Shown: positions 12,072 through 24,198, counted from the stretch's first letter. The stretch is DNA of 64,000 nucleotides from Rhizopus arrhizus (GCA_024220505.1 JAKZZE010000013.1:372001-436000); one strand, 5' to 3'. Made by a program: numbers and translations. The notes: generated by a model from the sequence alone, not told the origin.

Positions 12072-13519
12072 TCAACACTCAATTCTCAAAAGTTTCAACC
12101 TATGAAAAAAAAAGCAAACTTTATTCTTTAAATAACCAATTTCATTACTCACGCTTGTTTCTTGGAGGTAGGTGCTGAATTATGTTCTAGCTGCAGAAAT
12201 GCTTTGTTAAAAATAAATTCGACAATTGTAATAGACTTACTTTTCTTTTTATTCCTCTCTTTATTTGCCCATTTTGCTTATTTCCTTTGGATTGTTCAGT
12301 TTGTTTACTTTTTTCTAATTTTGACTTTTCATCAAAGCTTTCTTTATGCTGTTGAGCACGTTCACTGGTAGCAAAACGAAAAGGCTACAAGAGTAAAGTT
12401 AATTTTTTTTTTTTGAATGATCAAATATTTTCTGTACTTTGACTTTAATGTTTTTAGGTTCTTTTTTCTGCTTATTTTCACTTCCTTGTCTGCTGTTATT
12501 CAGCTTGCTTGAACTGTTTGATCTGCTAAGTGTGGCTATTGTCTAAAAGAGTAGTACGTCATTAAACATTTGCATCACTTGACATAATATAGTCTTTACC
12601 TTTCTAGCATAGCTCGGAATGGATGAATCTTGAGTTTGCCGAGAACCGCTTGAGCGATTGATAGGAATAGCTTTTGATTCACTACTGCTACTTTTGACCT
12701 TAGCAGAAGAACGTGTTGCTGTAGGACGAAGTGGCTGCACAAAAATATTCAGTAAGACAAATACAATGCTATGGCTATTGATATATTACAGATGATTTGT
12801 TTGATGCATTTCCTAAATCCTTTTCAAATAATTTGATTTGTGCAGCCATTGGGATGTAAGCATTTTTTGTTGTCATTTCATTTTTTATCTCTTTAATAAC
12901 ATTGATAGCTGCTGTAGACTTGTGCTTAGATACCTTGGGTGTTCCAACTTGTTTCTGTGTAACACAAACATGTTAAAATGACAAGATATACTGACCATTG
13001 TTTCATGTTTACTGTAATTCCACCACCAGAACGTGGCTTTAATATGTCTTTGTGTTTTTGACCGTCTTTTTTTGAATTAAGTCTGCTTTCGAAAGCACGA
13101 GTGCCTTGCATGTAATGTGGTACTCTGTCAGGTCCTGATTTCTTTTGAGTATTTCTCTTTTCTGTTGTCTGTTGTCTTTCTGGGATTTTTTCTGAGGGCT
13201 TTTCTTCATTAGTAATTTGCTCTTTAATCTCTACTTGTTTCGTCTCGGCCTCCTCGGTTAAACTACTTTCTCTCCATTCTCCACGATCTTCATTTTTTAT
13301 TTCAAAGGCACTATATTTATCAGAATTAGCATTGTTTCTTCTTAAAGGACTTGGATAAGTTGTGGTGGTTCTTTCTGGCGTTTTAACTGGATCTCGAAGT
13401 GGTGAATCGGTTACTAATCGCTTAATTCTGTCGCTGTATCTACTATTACTACGTGAAGGGCTACCACTTCCAAAAGAATCTTTTGCGTCATGTTCAGTGG
13501 AATGAAGTGGAGAAGACAT
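12072..13519 (-). CDS. TPX2-domain spindle-associated protein
   Basis: Exons on the minus strand: 13013-13519, 12790-12954, 12600-12734, 12438-12542, 12241-12384, then about 12153-12190 and 12072-12099; about 373 residues. The N-terminal 170 residues are Ser/Pro/Arg-rich and probably disordered. Residues near 200 read NAYIPMAAQIKLFEKD, like the YVPLAQQVEDF segment of TPX2. From residue 305, KPFRFATSERAQQHKESF is the signature of the TPX2 C-terminal domain. TPX2 proteins bind microtubules, nucleate spindle microtubules and in animals activate Aurora A. The protein is shorter than animal TPX2 (over 700 residues), as is usual in fungi. The last join is uncertain: a TGA at 12149-12151 could end the gene, but it sits in a perfect GTGAGT donor followed by a TTTCATAG acceptor. 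Confidence 0.7.
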
Positions 13520-14803
13520 TGCTATATAAATGATTATTTTAAATTTCTTAAGTATCTATTGTATTTTTTTCAAGAAAAAAAGGACAAAAAAAAAGTCATA
13601 TTGTGTGCAAATTGGTCCGCCGCGACCAATTCAAAAAATTCTCCAAGGTCAAAGATAAAAAAGGTCCAGGAGTCAATATGTATGGTAAAAATAGGAGTAG
13701 TATCCACAATGGACACCAGAAGGCTTATAATCCATCTAAGTAGCTGTTAGCTATGATTAAAAGTGGTTCATGTATTCAAATCACATTGCGATTAATCGTT
13801 TTTACAGAAAATGGACATTTTGAACACTTCTGGTAAGTTGCAATGTACTCAATACCTAATAGACGAAACGCACTTGTAATTAAACGACTCAAAATGAGCT
13901 ATAGGAGGATTTTCACAAAGACAAAAATATATAGCTGTTGGTGCATTTGAAGACACTTAATAAATTAAAATTCTGAGACGAATATGCAAAACAAGACTTT
14001 AGCTTCTTGATAGATAATATAATCAAAATGTCTCCAAGAGTAGAATATATGCTTTTTGTTAGCCACTTCAAGTCAAGAATTGCTTTATTTATTCTATTTG
14101 TTCATAGATGCTTAATAAAACAGAATAAGCTTGATTATATTATCTAATGCTTTTTCTATGTAACAAATGAGCTAAAAGGGCACTGAAAAGTAAGGGTGCT
14201 CGATTTATTACTCTTAAATTGCGCAAAGTAGATTCGCAAACAATTAGGAATTCTTCATGCAGTTCTTACTATAAAGCGCACAAAGGGAGCAGAAATAATA
14301 GCTAAAAATGATGATGATGATTTTGTAAGTTTGCAGTTGCTACAACTTTAGCAGTACAGTTAAAAAACAAAAAGGGTAGATGTCCTGGGAACAGTTCAAT
14401 TTAGTAAACGGATGATGCTTGCTATGTAGAATAAAATCATAGCAGGCATGCTTCAAGCAGTATCTGCATTTGTCTACTGCTATCCTTCTTTCCTTTTTTG
14501 AAACGTTTATTTAATATAACGTATTAAAAGCAATCGGCAATTACACGATTATTAGCATTACTACCGTCAAATCATACACTTGTATTCTCCATTAAAAAAA
14601 GTAAGGCCATGTATACTATAAAAATTGGGTTCATAGCCAAAGTTTTCTCCATGCAAATCGAGCGGTGATTAAATATAAGCCGTGTCAAATGTATTCTCGG
14701 CTGTCAATTTGATAACCCTTCTCTTTACAACAACGTAAGAAAACCAAACCATCCATCCATTCATGAATCCATCCATTAATATAACACCCTAATTTAGCTA
14801 AGA
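13520..14803. other. Spacer between TPX2-like gene and RPL12
   Basis: Two divergent promoters are expected here. There is a run of CCATCCATT-type repeats at about 14750-14780, in the RPL12 leader. No further gene recognised. Confidence 0.4.
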
Positions 14804-15468
14804 ATGCCTCCCAAATTCGATCCTAGTGAGGTTAAGATTATCTACCTCCGTGCTACTGGGTAAATAGTCAACTTCCTGTTCAGTCTTGTTTCTTTGTACT
14901 TATTTTATATTTATAGTGGTGAAGTTGGTGCTTCCAGCGCTCTCGGTAAATTCAGCATTAAAACAACTAATTAATTCAACAACTCACTTTATAATATGTA
15001 GCCCCCAAGATCGGTCCTCTTGGTTTGTCCCCCAAGAAGGTTGGTGAAGATATCGCCAAGGGTACCAAGGACTGGAAGGGTCTTCGTGTCACTGTCCAAT
15101 TGACCATTCAAAACCGTCAAGCTCAAGTTTCCGTTGTTCCCTCCGCCTCTTCTTTGGTCATTAAGGCTCTTAAAGAACCTCTCCGTGACCGTAAGAAGGA
15201 AAAGAACATCAAGCACTCTGGTAACATCTCTCTTGATGATGTTATTGAAATTGCCCGTACCATGCGTTTCAAGTCTTTGGCTCGTGAACTCAAGGGTACT
15301 GTCAAGGAAATCCTCGGTACTGCTTTCTCTGTTGGTTGTACTGTTGAAGGTCAAAACCCCAAGGACCTTTGTGATGCCATCGATGCTGGTGAAGTTGAAA
15401 TTCCCGTAAGTATTGAACCTTATGTTAGAATGAGAAGTATTTATTAAGTGTATTTATAGGAAAAATAA
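14804..15468 (+). CDS. RPL12: 60S ribosomal protein L12 (uL11)
   Basis: Four exons: 14804-14859, 14917-14945, 15002-15405, 15460-15468; 165 residues, the same length as the human protein. Exon 1 begins [20 protein letters not shown], the joined exons give [20 protein letters not shown], and exon 3 carries the RNA-binding domain ([29 protein letters not shown]). The last exon adds only Glu-Lys and the stop, giving the usual VEIPEK ending. uL11 binds the GTPase-associated centre of 25S rRNA with the P-stalk. Codon usage is rich in C-ending codons and AAG, unlike its AT-rich neighbours, as expected for a highly expressed gene. Start chosen by the conserved MPPKFDP sequence. Confidence 0.97.
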
Positions 15469-16134
15469 ATACAATTTTAATTTATTGAAGGAAGTAAATT
15501 TCAGTCCATTTTTTGATTAAAAACTTGTATACATAAAACATTCCCTGCTGTTTTTTGCATTATGCAACTAGTGTACGGTGGGTTTCTCACAAATGTTGAA
15601 GAAAGCATTTTTGAATAATTCATGTTTTAACAAGTAAGGCTTAGGGAGGCTTTGGGGAAATCATGCCGGCATTTTGGTTATAAGGATAATGATGGAAATA
15701 CAATTTAGTAGCATTTCCTGAGAGATGTTAGAAGTTATAGTTCATTAGCTTTTAAGGCGGCTATATCCATACTAATGGATTTCATACAAGCACTTGATTC
15801 ATATATAGTTCATTGTATGTATGAATTATTTATATTTAGCTTGGTATACCTTGGATACGTTTATATAACCATTGGCCAATTTTTTTATGTATTAAAACAA
15901 AAGAATTAATTCTATCAAAGTGGGTATACTTTTTATTATATCATAACCGCTACGAATATAAGTTTATAGCACAAATACCCTCTCAGCACTAGTAATCCTT
16001 TTTATATATAAAAGTGAAACTTAAGGACAGTGCATTAGAAATTAAATGGCGGCTATGAGAAAAGGATGTGTATGAATCTTGTAACTTTATAATATTCAAT
16101 GCTCTTGTTACTTTTTGACTACAATGTTTTCACT
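15469..16134. other. Gene-free spacer
   Basis: RPL12 3' UTR followed by AT-rich sequence up to the TA target of the Tc1-type element. Nothing else recognised. Confidence 0.5.
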
Positions 16135-16136
16135 TA

Positions 16137-16208
16137 CAGTCGTTCCACTGCCAAAATGAGGATTTTACAAAAAAGATAGCGAATTTTAAAATAAATTTGG
16201 GGGCTTTC

Positions 16209-16266
<58 letters not shown>

Positions 16267-16312
16267 TCGTTGTTTGAAGTTAATTTCGCGAATTGCGAGC
16301 AACTGATTTCAC
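16137..16312. repeat. Left terminal inverted repeat of the Tc1-type element
   Basis: 176 bp, matching 17686-17836 in reverse complement. It reads CAGTCGTTCCACTGCCAAAA outward-in and ends GAGCAACTGATTTCAC. The size difference from the right arm is almost entirely the length of the internal A tract (16210-16264). Confidence 0.92.
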
Positions 16313-16334
16313 AGGTAAAAAAAGTATGCATATA

Positions 16335-17705
16335 TTAGATTGGTATGTAGCTTAAGCAGTTATCAAATTGGTTTTTTGAGTGCTGGATTATGTTTTGAAG
16401 ATGCTCAATAGTAACTTCATTTGCAGCATCAACAATTCTGTCTTGCAATGTTTCAGTATTTTGGAGCTTTTCACGTCGAGCTTTATGCTTAACCAATGCC
16501 CAGAACTGTTCAATAGGGTTGAGTTCTGGTGAATACGGAGGAAGAAAGACGCACTTATAATCTCCATTTCTTTCATTGAATATATCTTCTATTTGCTTAT
16601 GGATTGGTGCATTATCTCTTATAAAATAGAAACCTCTTACTTGATCATATTTGTCTAAAATATTTAAAGTTTCCTGAATGAATTGCATATAGTGATCAGC
16701 AGTTGTGCCTTTTAGAACTTCTTCATTAGAAGCTTCAGGATTTTTCCTTTTTCTACCTCCCTGAACTTTTCTTACTTTTGGAGGTTGCTTTGGTACACGA
16801 ATACTGAAGTTTACCACCCCTACGTATGATATAGCGCCGAGAATAGTATGTGAGGTGCTTTTGTTGTAGGAGTAGTGGTTACTGCCATTTGTCCTCTAGG
16901 TGCCCATGCTCTGCTTGCCCTCATATTAATATCAAAACCAGCTTCATCAATAAAAATACAGTTTCTTGAAAAATCCATATCCGTATTGCTCCACTTGACG
17001 ACCCAATCGTAGCGTTTTTGAACATTTTCTTTGCTTGCTCTTGCCTCAGGCCAGCAAATAGTTTGCTTCATACTAAGATTACACTCATCTCTCATAAGCT
17101 CGTGCACTCTGGACTTTTTAATCTCGAGAGCTTCAAACTTGTTTGTGAGCATCTCGACATCTTAAATGTGTGCATTTGCATTATCGTCAAAAAAACTCAA
17201 TTAGACTTTTGTTTATGCTTCTCTTGCAATCTAGACTTCGGTCTGTTTTGGCGATTGGATTTTTTTTCAAGAGTGAAAGTATCTGGATTCTCCTGTAGTT
17301 TCTTCCAGCAAGTACGCGCAGTACTTTCTTTGACACCAGCTTTTCGGGCAGCTGCAGCAACTGACATTACATGATGTATCTTGTAATGAAAAAAAAGCTC
17401 TCTTGAAGCAAACGTATATTCCATGTACTTATTTGAAGAGTCCTAATTAAGTTTCATAGTAATATCTTTGCTTTCTTCAGGCTGCTCTTCATCTGGTAGT
17501 GTATTGACTTTCCGTTCAAGGTACGAGTCGAGATTAACAACTGCTTTATAGCAAAAAGATCCGGTTTTTCGTTTACAACGTCCCTAGTTTCATTCCCATT
17601 CTCATCGTAAATATTTCCCTTGCCATCTTTTTTAAAAAATACTAGTTTCGACATATTATATCTTGTTATAAATAAAAAGAACAATGTGAAATCAGTTGCT
17701 CGCAA
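16335..17705 (-). pseudogene. Tc1/IS630-type transposase of the 16.1-kb element, broken
   Basis: Four minus-strand pieces in different frames. 17454-17705 gives an N-terminal lead (MSKLVFFKKDGKGNIYDENG). 17197-17424 gives the helix-turn-helix region (SVAAAARKAGVKESTARTCW). 16820-17152 contains the first catalytic Asp (NCIFIDEAGFDINM). 16335-16817 holds the second Asp (FIRDNAPIHKQ) and the Glu (PPYSPELNPIEQFWALVK). Breaks are a frameshift plus an in-frame TAA near 17160-17197 and a one-base shift near 16840. All three catalytic residues survive, so decay appears recent. It can only be mobilised in trans, if at all. Confidence 0.92.
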
Positions 17706-17729
17706 TCCGCGAAATTAACTTCAAACAAC

Positions 17730-17763
<34 letters not shown>

Positions 17764-17836
17764 GGAAAGCCCCCTAAATTTATTTAAAATTCGCTATCTT
17801 TTTTGTAAAATCCTCATTTTGGCAGTGGAACGACTG
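17686..17836. repeat. Right terminal inverted repeat of the Tc1-type element
   Basis: 151 bp, reverse complement of the left arm apart from a few substitutions and a shorter homopolymer (T tract 17735-17763). Confidence 0.92.
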
Positions 17837-18004
17837 TATATTTGAGACAGATTTAAAAAGTAATGAGAAAAAGTAAATTAATTTCGAGATAAGGTCAATT
17901 CTGATTTAAAGATAGTTTATAAATAGGGTTGTAGGCATATATAAATGCATCAATAGACATCTAATCTGTAATAATCTTAAGCCAATAAAGATCAATTGTA
18001 TTTA

Positions 18005-18417
18005 TTAAGGCGATTGGGTGGTTGTTTTACTTCTTTGGAAACAGAATATGCGCCCTTCTCCTCTCCAAATCGAGCGAGCAATAGTCATCATGTTGTTTGG
18101 GGAGTTGACGTCCTCTGCCTAAGTGAACGACATGTAGTACAGACAAGACACCAAAACTGTGGACATTGCCAACTTTTTCCGAAGTTCTAGTGACACATTT
18201 GGATGTTAAATACTCGTCAACTGTCTCTGCTATCAAATTACTATTCTCTCTTCTCTTCAATTCTTGGTTTAAGATACCAGTAACACCGTATCTCAAGCCT
18301 TTCAACTGTACTAAGCCTTTACCAAACAATCCACCTCCAAATGCCACTAAGGGTGCTTTTATCTTGTATTCATCAAATCGATTTGGCCTAAAAAGACTGT
18401 TGTCAAAAGAATTGGGG
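18005..18417 (-). pseudogene. Relic of a Fanzor/TnpB-like RuvC nuclease (C-terminal part)
   Basis: Minus strand. From about 18417 the frame reads NRFDEYKIKAPLVAFGGGLF, then GVTGILNQELKRRE, then VDEYLTSK, the pattern around the RuvC-II glutamate and the start of the zinc ribbon in TnpB/Fanzor proteins (usually EYLTSK.C..C). After a frameshift the next frame gives CLVCTTCRSLRQ (second CxxC). Following one missing base it gives DVNSPNNMMTIARSIWRGEG, matching the RuvC-III RD-x-N-A-x-N motif, to a TAA at 18005-18007. At least two frameshifts separate the motifs, so it is dead. Only about 135 residues are recognisable. Minus-strand pieces at 18.54-19.41 kb could be more of the same gene, but I could not match them. 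Eukaryotic Fanzors are RNA-guided nucleases carried by transposons. Assignment rests on remembered motifs. Confidence 0.62.
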
Positions 18418-19629
18418 GTTTTTTTGTTTTTTTTGTTTGATAATTATCCCAACACGTTCTTCTTTTTGCTCTCTTAATTGGTACCTCCTTGCTTTCATGT
18501 GCAAAGTCATTATTATGATTGACAGGTGGATATACTTCGTTTAGAAACCAAATAATTTGTACTTCAGAAACTGTAATAATCGATTAGTAGAAAGTCCATT
18601 TCTATAAAAACGTAATTGGAAGCATTGCATGTTCAACAGTCTTTCTCCATTTTAGGTTCTTCTATCATGAGAGGATTTACAGCCATATATCTACGATACA
18701 TAACAGGGTATGCATAAAGTCTAAGTAAAGAAACCAAAACAGGCATTTTAGGATTGTTTTCATGTCATATATCGATGTCTCCCATGTCATTTATTTTCTT
18801 TTCTAGCCTTTTCACGTTTGCTTCATTGTATTCCACATCGAAAAATATGCAGAATACCTACAGGCGATGATGTTCATTTTGTGAAATTGAAGAGAAGAAA
18901 AGAAATCAAAACTAACCAATCAAATCTTTACAGTCCAAGGTCTGTCCAAAGTCTATCCAGGCTAAAAAATAAATAAATAAAAAAGCTACCAATCAAATCT
19001 TTAGGTTCATTGTTTGAACTGTAAGCCCGTCTAAGAAGATTTTTTTTGCGTTCGTTTCGTTCAGTAAGAAGGAATTCTGAACCTTCAATATTCCAAACTC
19101 TGCCTTCAATCCCTCGTGGGGGTTGCTGCATTATAATCTGCCCGTGGCATCCACATTTCACCGGAGAAATGTTATCTTGTATGTTTCCCCTATATGCCGT
19201 ATCTGTCATAGTGATCTTGGAGATACATTCTATTTTGTGGTAGAGTGTCCACTGAAGTGGCAATTCTGATCCTCCGTGATGTCTTTATTTCGCCTGACAA
19301 ACTAATTTCCTGACTCAATCTCTGTGTGGTCCGCTCTTGCAATGCTCTCTTCTGATAATCGGTATACAGTTTGCTCAGATCATATTCGCCCTTTAAGGTT
19401 TGTCTTTTCATCACTCTGGAAATTTCACTAGCGTTGTATTCTCAATGACACTCTCTGGTCATTGTCAGGAGCTATAAATCTTTTTCAGCAAGACTCAAAG
19501 CTTTTGTTGAGATATCACTTGTAACGGAATTTTAATTATTCAGAAAAGTTTAAACTTGTACAAAAAAATTCACTCCTTTTACTATTAAATTCTGGAACAT
19601 TGTATGGCCGTAGCTCTTCACTCCTTTTA
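18418..19629. other. Degenerate minus-strand coding remnants, unidentified
   Basis: Minus-strand open pieces at 19190-19414 (EYDLSKLYTDYQKRALQERT), 18928-19263 (SPVKCGCHGQIIMQQPPRGI) and about 18.66-18.74 kb (LVSLLRLYAYPVMYRRYM) are protein-like but separated by stops and frame changes. They lie in order upstream of the Fanzor/TnpB-like relic and could be its N-terminal part or an unrelated dead gene. Confidence 0.35.
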
Positions 19630-20282
19630 CAGGTTTTTAGTCTTAATTGGTACGCTTTTTTTTTTTTTTTTTTTTTGGTACGGCTTAATTTTTTTTTGGT
19701 TCGACTCCAAAATAAATTTGGCACATTTTATTATTTTTTTTGGCACGCATTTTTTTTATTTTTGGCACGGTTTGGAAATAGAAGTTGGGACGAATTATTT
19801 TTTTTTGGGATTACAGTCGACGAAAAAAGGTTGGCCCAATAAAAAAAAATAATTGATCAACTCAAAATAAAAACAAGTCGCTGATCCTGAAAATGATTCA
19901 GCGAAATTTTGAAAATGGGTCACCAAAACAAAAATGGGCCAGCGAGTGCAGAAATAGGACTGAAACATATTTCTGTAGAGAGAGGTTTTCGCTATAGTAT
20001 ACCATTGCAACTAGGACTAGTCTTTGAGCTACCTTGAAAGCCCCCTTTAAATCAACGACAAATTATTGGTTCTAAAGTAATCCTACTATATCTTTTTTAA
20101 TCAGGTTCAAGAAAGGAGAGTAAGGTAGCATAGAGAGAAGCCTGTATGCGTGCTGTTCAATCCGGTTTTTAATTGATAAAATGTTGTCGATTGTTTCGAT
20201 GTCAAGGATTTGATAATTGGGCCTGAGGAAACAAATTAGGAAGGTAGCTGTTGCTTAATCTTCTTCAGCGAAATATTTATAC
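19630..20282. repeat. Left arm of the long inverted repeat
   Basis: 653 bp. Begins CAGGTTTTTAGTCTTAATTG, includes a T tract at about 19656-19676, several short T runs, and ends ...GCGAAATATTTATA. Identical by eye to the reverse complement of 24199-24849 apart from homopolymer length. Confidence 0.9.
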
Positions 20283-20607
20283 TACATGTATATAATAAGC
20301 CTGTAAATATGGTACAGTTTTGAACTTTTCATAAGCGCTGATAATAAAAGTCTACAATTCCTATTTGCATACTTTTTGCTATTGCTCTGCGATTTACTAT
20401 CAACACTGTATTATACTGTGGAGCTTTTCATGTTGTCATTATATCATATGCATCACTGGACACTCAGCCGCGTGATAACTAGGTCACTAATGATAAAGGG
20501 ATATCCTTGTATGCCATCAAATGCTATTTGTCTGGGGTTAAAAATTGATGAAGGCTTTTATTGGGGGATGTATATGCAGCTACAATATGTGTTGGTATCA
20601 GAGTAAA

Positions 20608-22458
20608 TTAAATGAAAGAGACTGTTGGCTTGAGAAGAGTGGAGTATTCATGGTAAATATATGGCTGTTCGTATTCAGAGGTATTTTGAGTTGTGTTAAT
20701 GATTGAATCCTATTCTTTCGAGTTAGATGACAGCTCAATGCTCACAAGAATATACAATACGACAATAACGTTACCTTAAAACTGAACAAGACCTCCAGAG
20801 ACTCTTCAAGCGATGTATATGTGGTGTCTGTAGTAGGAAGTGTTATATTGCTCAGCAATACAAAGTCATACCCGTTTTCTTTCGAAAATGAACTGCGATA
20901 TAGCTCCATCTTTGGACCAGAAATAAAAACACCAAACACGAAAAACTCTCTGGTTGATTTGGCTTGTCGAATTCTGGAATGTAATTGCCTTTTTAAACGT
21001 TCACCCAAACGAGCTCTGTCTTCTTCTTGTAGCTTTTTGCTAGCTTCGTTCACCTTTATTTCACCACAGCCTACTTCTTGATGGCTAGTGTGTATCAAAA
21101 AGTCGTGAGTAAGCAGCTTACCATTGGTATCTTTGTTTGTTATGGAGGGCTTCTCCCTGTATAAATAAAATAAACATCAATCGTCTTCATTTTAGAAAGA
21201 AAGATACACCTACCATGCAATGTTTAATGTCGACGTTGAATCAAAAATAAGCTTCATCAAGATGGATACATTTTGCACAATATAGTCAATTTCAGATTGT
21301 TTGTGGTTTGATAGCGGAGACGCTCTGTCCATAGTTTCAGTAAGATAAACTAAAAACGAACCCAAGTTTCGTTGTAATATATCTTCTTCTGTTAGTGGAT
21401 CAGATGGTGTGAAAGCAGTCGGAAAGTATTGAGCTCTTGAGACCCGAGTCTAAAGAAATCATGAGTTTGAATTCGTCGTTATGCTTATTGATGCTCTTAC
21501 CCTTCTCCACTTTCTTATTTCAGCATAGATGTTGTCAGAGAATGTATATGGGTGGAGTAAAAGATGAGCAGGGCATGTACTATGATACACTATAGATGAC
21601 AAAAGCCTAAGCCATACTTGTCAGTAAACCAAGTCAAGGAAACATAGATTTAAACTTACAGTCTCTCGTCAAGACTCGACTCACAATCCATTTCATAAAT
21701 CACTTTTTCTTTGGTAATATTGCCAAGCTCGTTCAGCTCCAGGACATATTTTTGTTTTTTCAACAATTCACCATAATTGGAGGATATTGCTGCATCTGGT
21801 TGATATGGTTCGTCTGTGGAGGCTGTTAGACACGAGGTTGGCTCTTCTTTTTCTGATGAAGTTTGCGATTGCGGAGAAGGAGTTGATATGGGTTGGGGTG
21901 ATACATCGCCTAAATTATGCATGTTAATAAAGACATATTCAAAATGTATCAGTAGCCAATTACTTTGCAGCGCTTCTACTGACGTAGCAGCATCCTCGTC
22001 TTCTGATTCAAATAAACTTCTTTTGCTTTGGATTATCGATATGCTACTACTGTTTGCTTGGCCAAGAACACCAATTGATCCCTCATTGTATGTATAGTAA
22101 ATTGTTTGCGATGGTGGTGTTGATGGTCTTGATGGTGGTTGCGATAATGTGTCCTGTGTACGTTGTCAAAATCAAAACTCATGCTTACTTTCAGAAAAGA
22201 GACAAGACTTACGCAGTTATCAATCAGTTCATCTATAATCTCCATATGTTCTTGAGATAGATCACCAAACCTCTTCATCAACTGCAAGCCATGCTTATAT
22301 TTTGTAACAAGAAGTCTCAATTTTGGCTGTCTTGTTTTCCCTTGGGCCAAATGCTCCTTGTACGATTCAAAGTTGACAAAGTCGGATTTTGGTTGATGAT
22401 CGCCTTTGATTCCTTTTTGATTTTTAAAGCTTATTTTGTATTCAAAAGATGCTCCTTT
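20608..22458 (-). CDS. Lineage-specific PD-(D/E)XK-like protein, cargo of the long-TIR element
   Basis: Minus-strand exons with GT-AG borders and consistent phase: open region from 22458 to 22213, then 21964-22153, 21660-21909, 21501-21606, 21214-21449, 20775-21156, 20608-20709. At least 500 codons, ending KPTVSFI. The first half is low-complexity (SPQPISTPSPQSQTSSEKEE). The second half has SEIDYIVQNVSILMKLIF, then DFLIHTSHQEVGCGEIKVN, then a long helix RLGERLKRQLHSRIRQAKS. The D...ExK spacing (DFLI, then GEIK) resembles the PD-(D/E)XK nuclease core. I recognise similar sequences as a Mucoromycota-specific family of unknown function. The 5' end is unresolved: an in-frame TGA lies at 22459-22461 and no ATG opens this frame early, so the copy may be damaged or have an unseen first exon. 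Confidence 0.6.
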
Positions 22459-22619
22459 TCATGGCGATTCGAATGGTATGCTTTTCGGTGTGGTTGGATA
22501 ACTCTAACAGACGATATTGAAGAAAATGTAAAAGAAAATAAGGGGAAAGGAAAATAATCAGCTTCACCGCATCGGGAATTGAATAGACACACGTCACAAT
22601 TGGCCGACATTATTTTTCT

Positions 22620-24198
22620 TATTATTTTCTATCCCTCATAGGATACATCAAGAAGACGATCTCTGGACACATTATTCACCCAATGTGCCAGCACACTAAA
22701 CAGAAAAGAACACCATAAGAATCAACATGAAAACGAATACTCAATTGATACATCATTTACTTTATTTATCAAAATCACCATCATTCTCTTTATAATTGTA
22801 TATTTTCCCCAATTACCTTATATTAATATGTTATTCCAAAGTATCTATTGTTGTAAAGTAATAAAAAAAAGGCTTTCTTCCCGCTAAAATTAATTTTTGG
22901 GTGCCGAGTAAATTTTTTTTGCACGTTCAAGCAATTGAAGTCAAGAACTAGTGTTATTGTTAATCTTATTATCATTGTACATTAATAGTCTCTTACAGTC
23001 TTCTATTAATTGGTTTCTGTTATCACTTCACCGTATAGCGAAACTAGACATAACATACATATTAGCAACTGTCAAAGTCCCACTTGGATGGATGAGCACA
23101 TTTAAAGTATTCCATTTCTGTTCCTTGCGAGGAAAAGTTAGGCAAATGCACCTTGTTGTCTTTTTCACCAATTAATAGAAAGCCACAGAGAAATTAATAG
23201 AAAATTATTGGACAATACTAAAAAAAAGCATGAGGAACACTCGCAACAGTTACAGTTTTTAAAATATAAATATTTTCTCCATGATGACGAATATTTTTTT
23301 GATCTTTATCTCCTTTGTAAGACCTTAATGGACAGACTTGGTTTAAGCAGTATGCTTATACGACAGTAAGACTACATTACTGGGATTTCAAAAAGTAATG
23401 TCTCTGGTCTGACAATTCTCCTTGACTTGACCCCATCCCAGGCGTGACAATAACCTGTTAACTTTGTTAATACGTGGTTGGGAGAATTGGCTTGTCTACT
23501 GTTTTGGCAATTTTTTTTGATAATGTTTGCAAGTAATCCTTTAAAGCTAAGTACTCCTGATTATGCTTACTTTGTAGGAATGTTATTAATTTTCAATGAC
23601 TATCTTTATAGGCTAAGTACAGACAAGAGCTAACCGGAGGGTAAATCCTTCTTTATCACACTTTCAGTAATCGTATCATATGGTCTCATTCAAGCCTTAC
23701 AGGAAAGTGGCTCATGGTCGTTGCTGGTTGCATTATAGCCCTAAATGAGGGACTAAAAGCAATGCTTGATTTTGCTACTACAAAAACAAATATCTGAAAA
23801 CTCTCTCTCTTGTAAATATCATAGACCCATACACTGCAATACTTTTGCAGTGCTTATGGACATTCAAGTACACAATAAAGGATAATACTACGTGCAGCGC
23901 TTGTGCGCAGTGTATATAAACTCTCTATATTTTTGTCATTAATAAAGGATCGATAATTCAATTTTGAATAGTCAGCCAGTCTGAATATTTACTCTCGTTT
24001 TTATTTTTATTTTTATTTTATATATCGTCTGATATCACACAAAACTTGAGTCCTTGATAATAACCAACTAATGAATACAAACATATCAAGATGTGGCACT
24101 CATGTATACCAAAAAAAAGACAAAACATAAAACAAACATCATCGTCTTTTCAAGCATGTCAATAATCAGCTTGCTCTGTAGCACTTTTACAGGGCATA
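22620..24198. other. Interior of the long-TIR element without a recognised gene
   Basis: AT-rich; short open frames only. Contains a small direct repeat of TTTTTATT near 23999-24018. No transposase motif was seen on either strand. Confidence 0.45.

Larger units (their letters stand above)
16137..17836. mobile_element. Complete Tc1-type DNA transposon (about 1.7 kb)
   Basis: The element begins CAGTCGTTCCACTGCC and ends with its reverse complement. It is flanked by TA at 16135-16136 and 17837-17838, the target duplication of the Tc1/mariner superfamily. Long inverted repeats enclose a minus-strand transposase that is broken. The left arm contains a 55-bp poly-A tract and the right arm a 29-bp poly-T tract at the equivalent place. 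Confidence 0.93.

Noticed and set aside
15123..15409. Open frames in other frames of RPL12
   Set aside because: Shadows produced by the biased codon use of a highly expressed gene.
16134..16331. Poly-Phe open frame in the left TIR
   Set aside because: Generated by the A tract read on the minus strand.
19699..19709. GGTTCGACTCC resembles a tRNA or SINE B box, present in both arms of the long TIR
   Set aside because: No A box at suitable distance and no cloverleaf; probably chance within the repeat.
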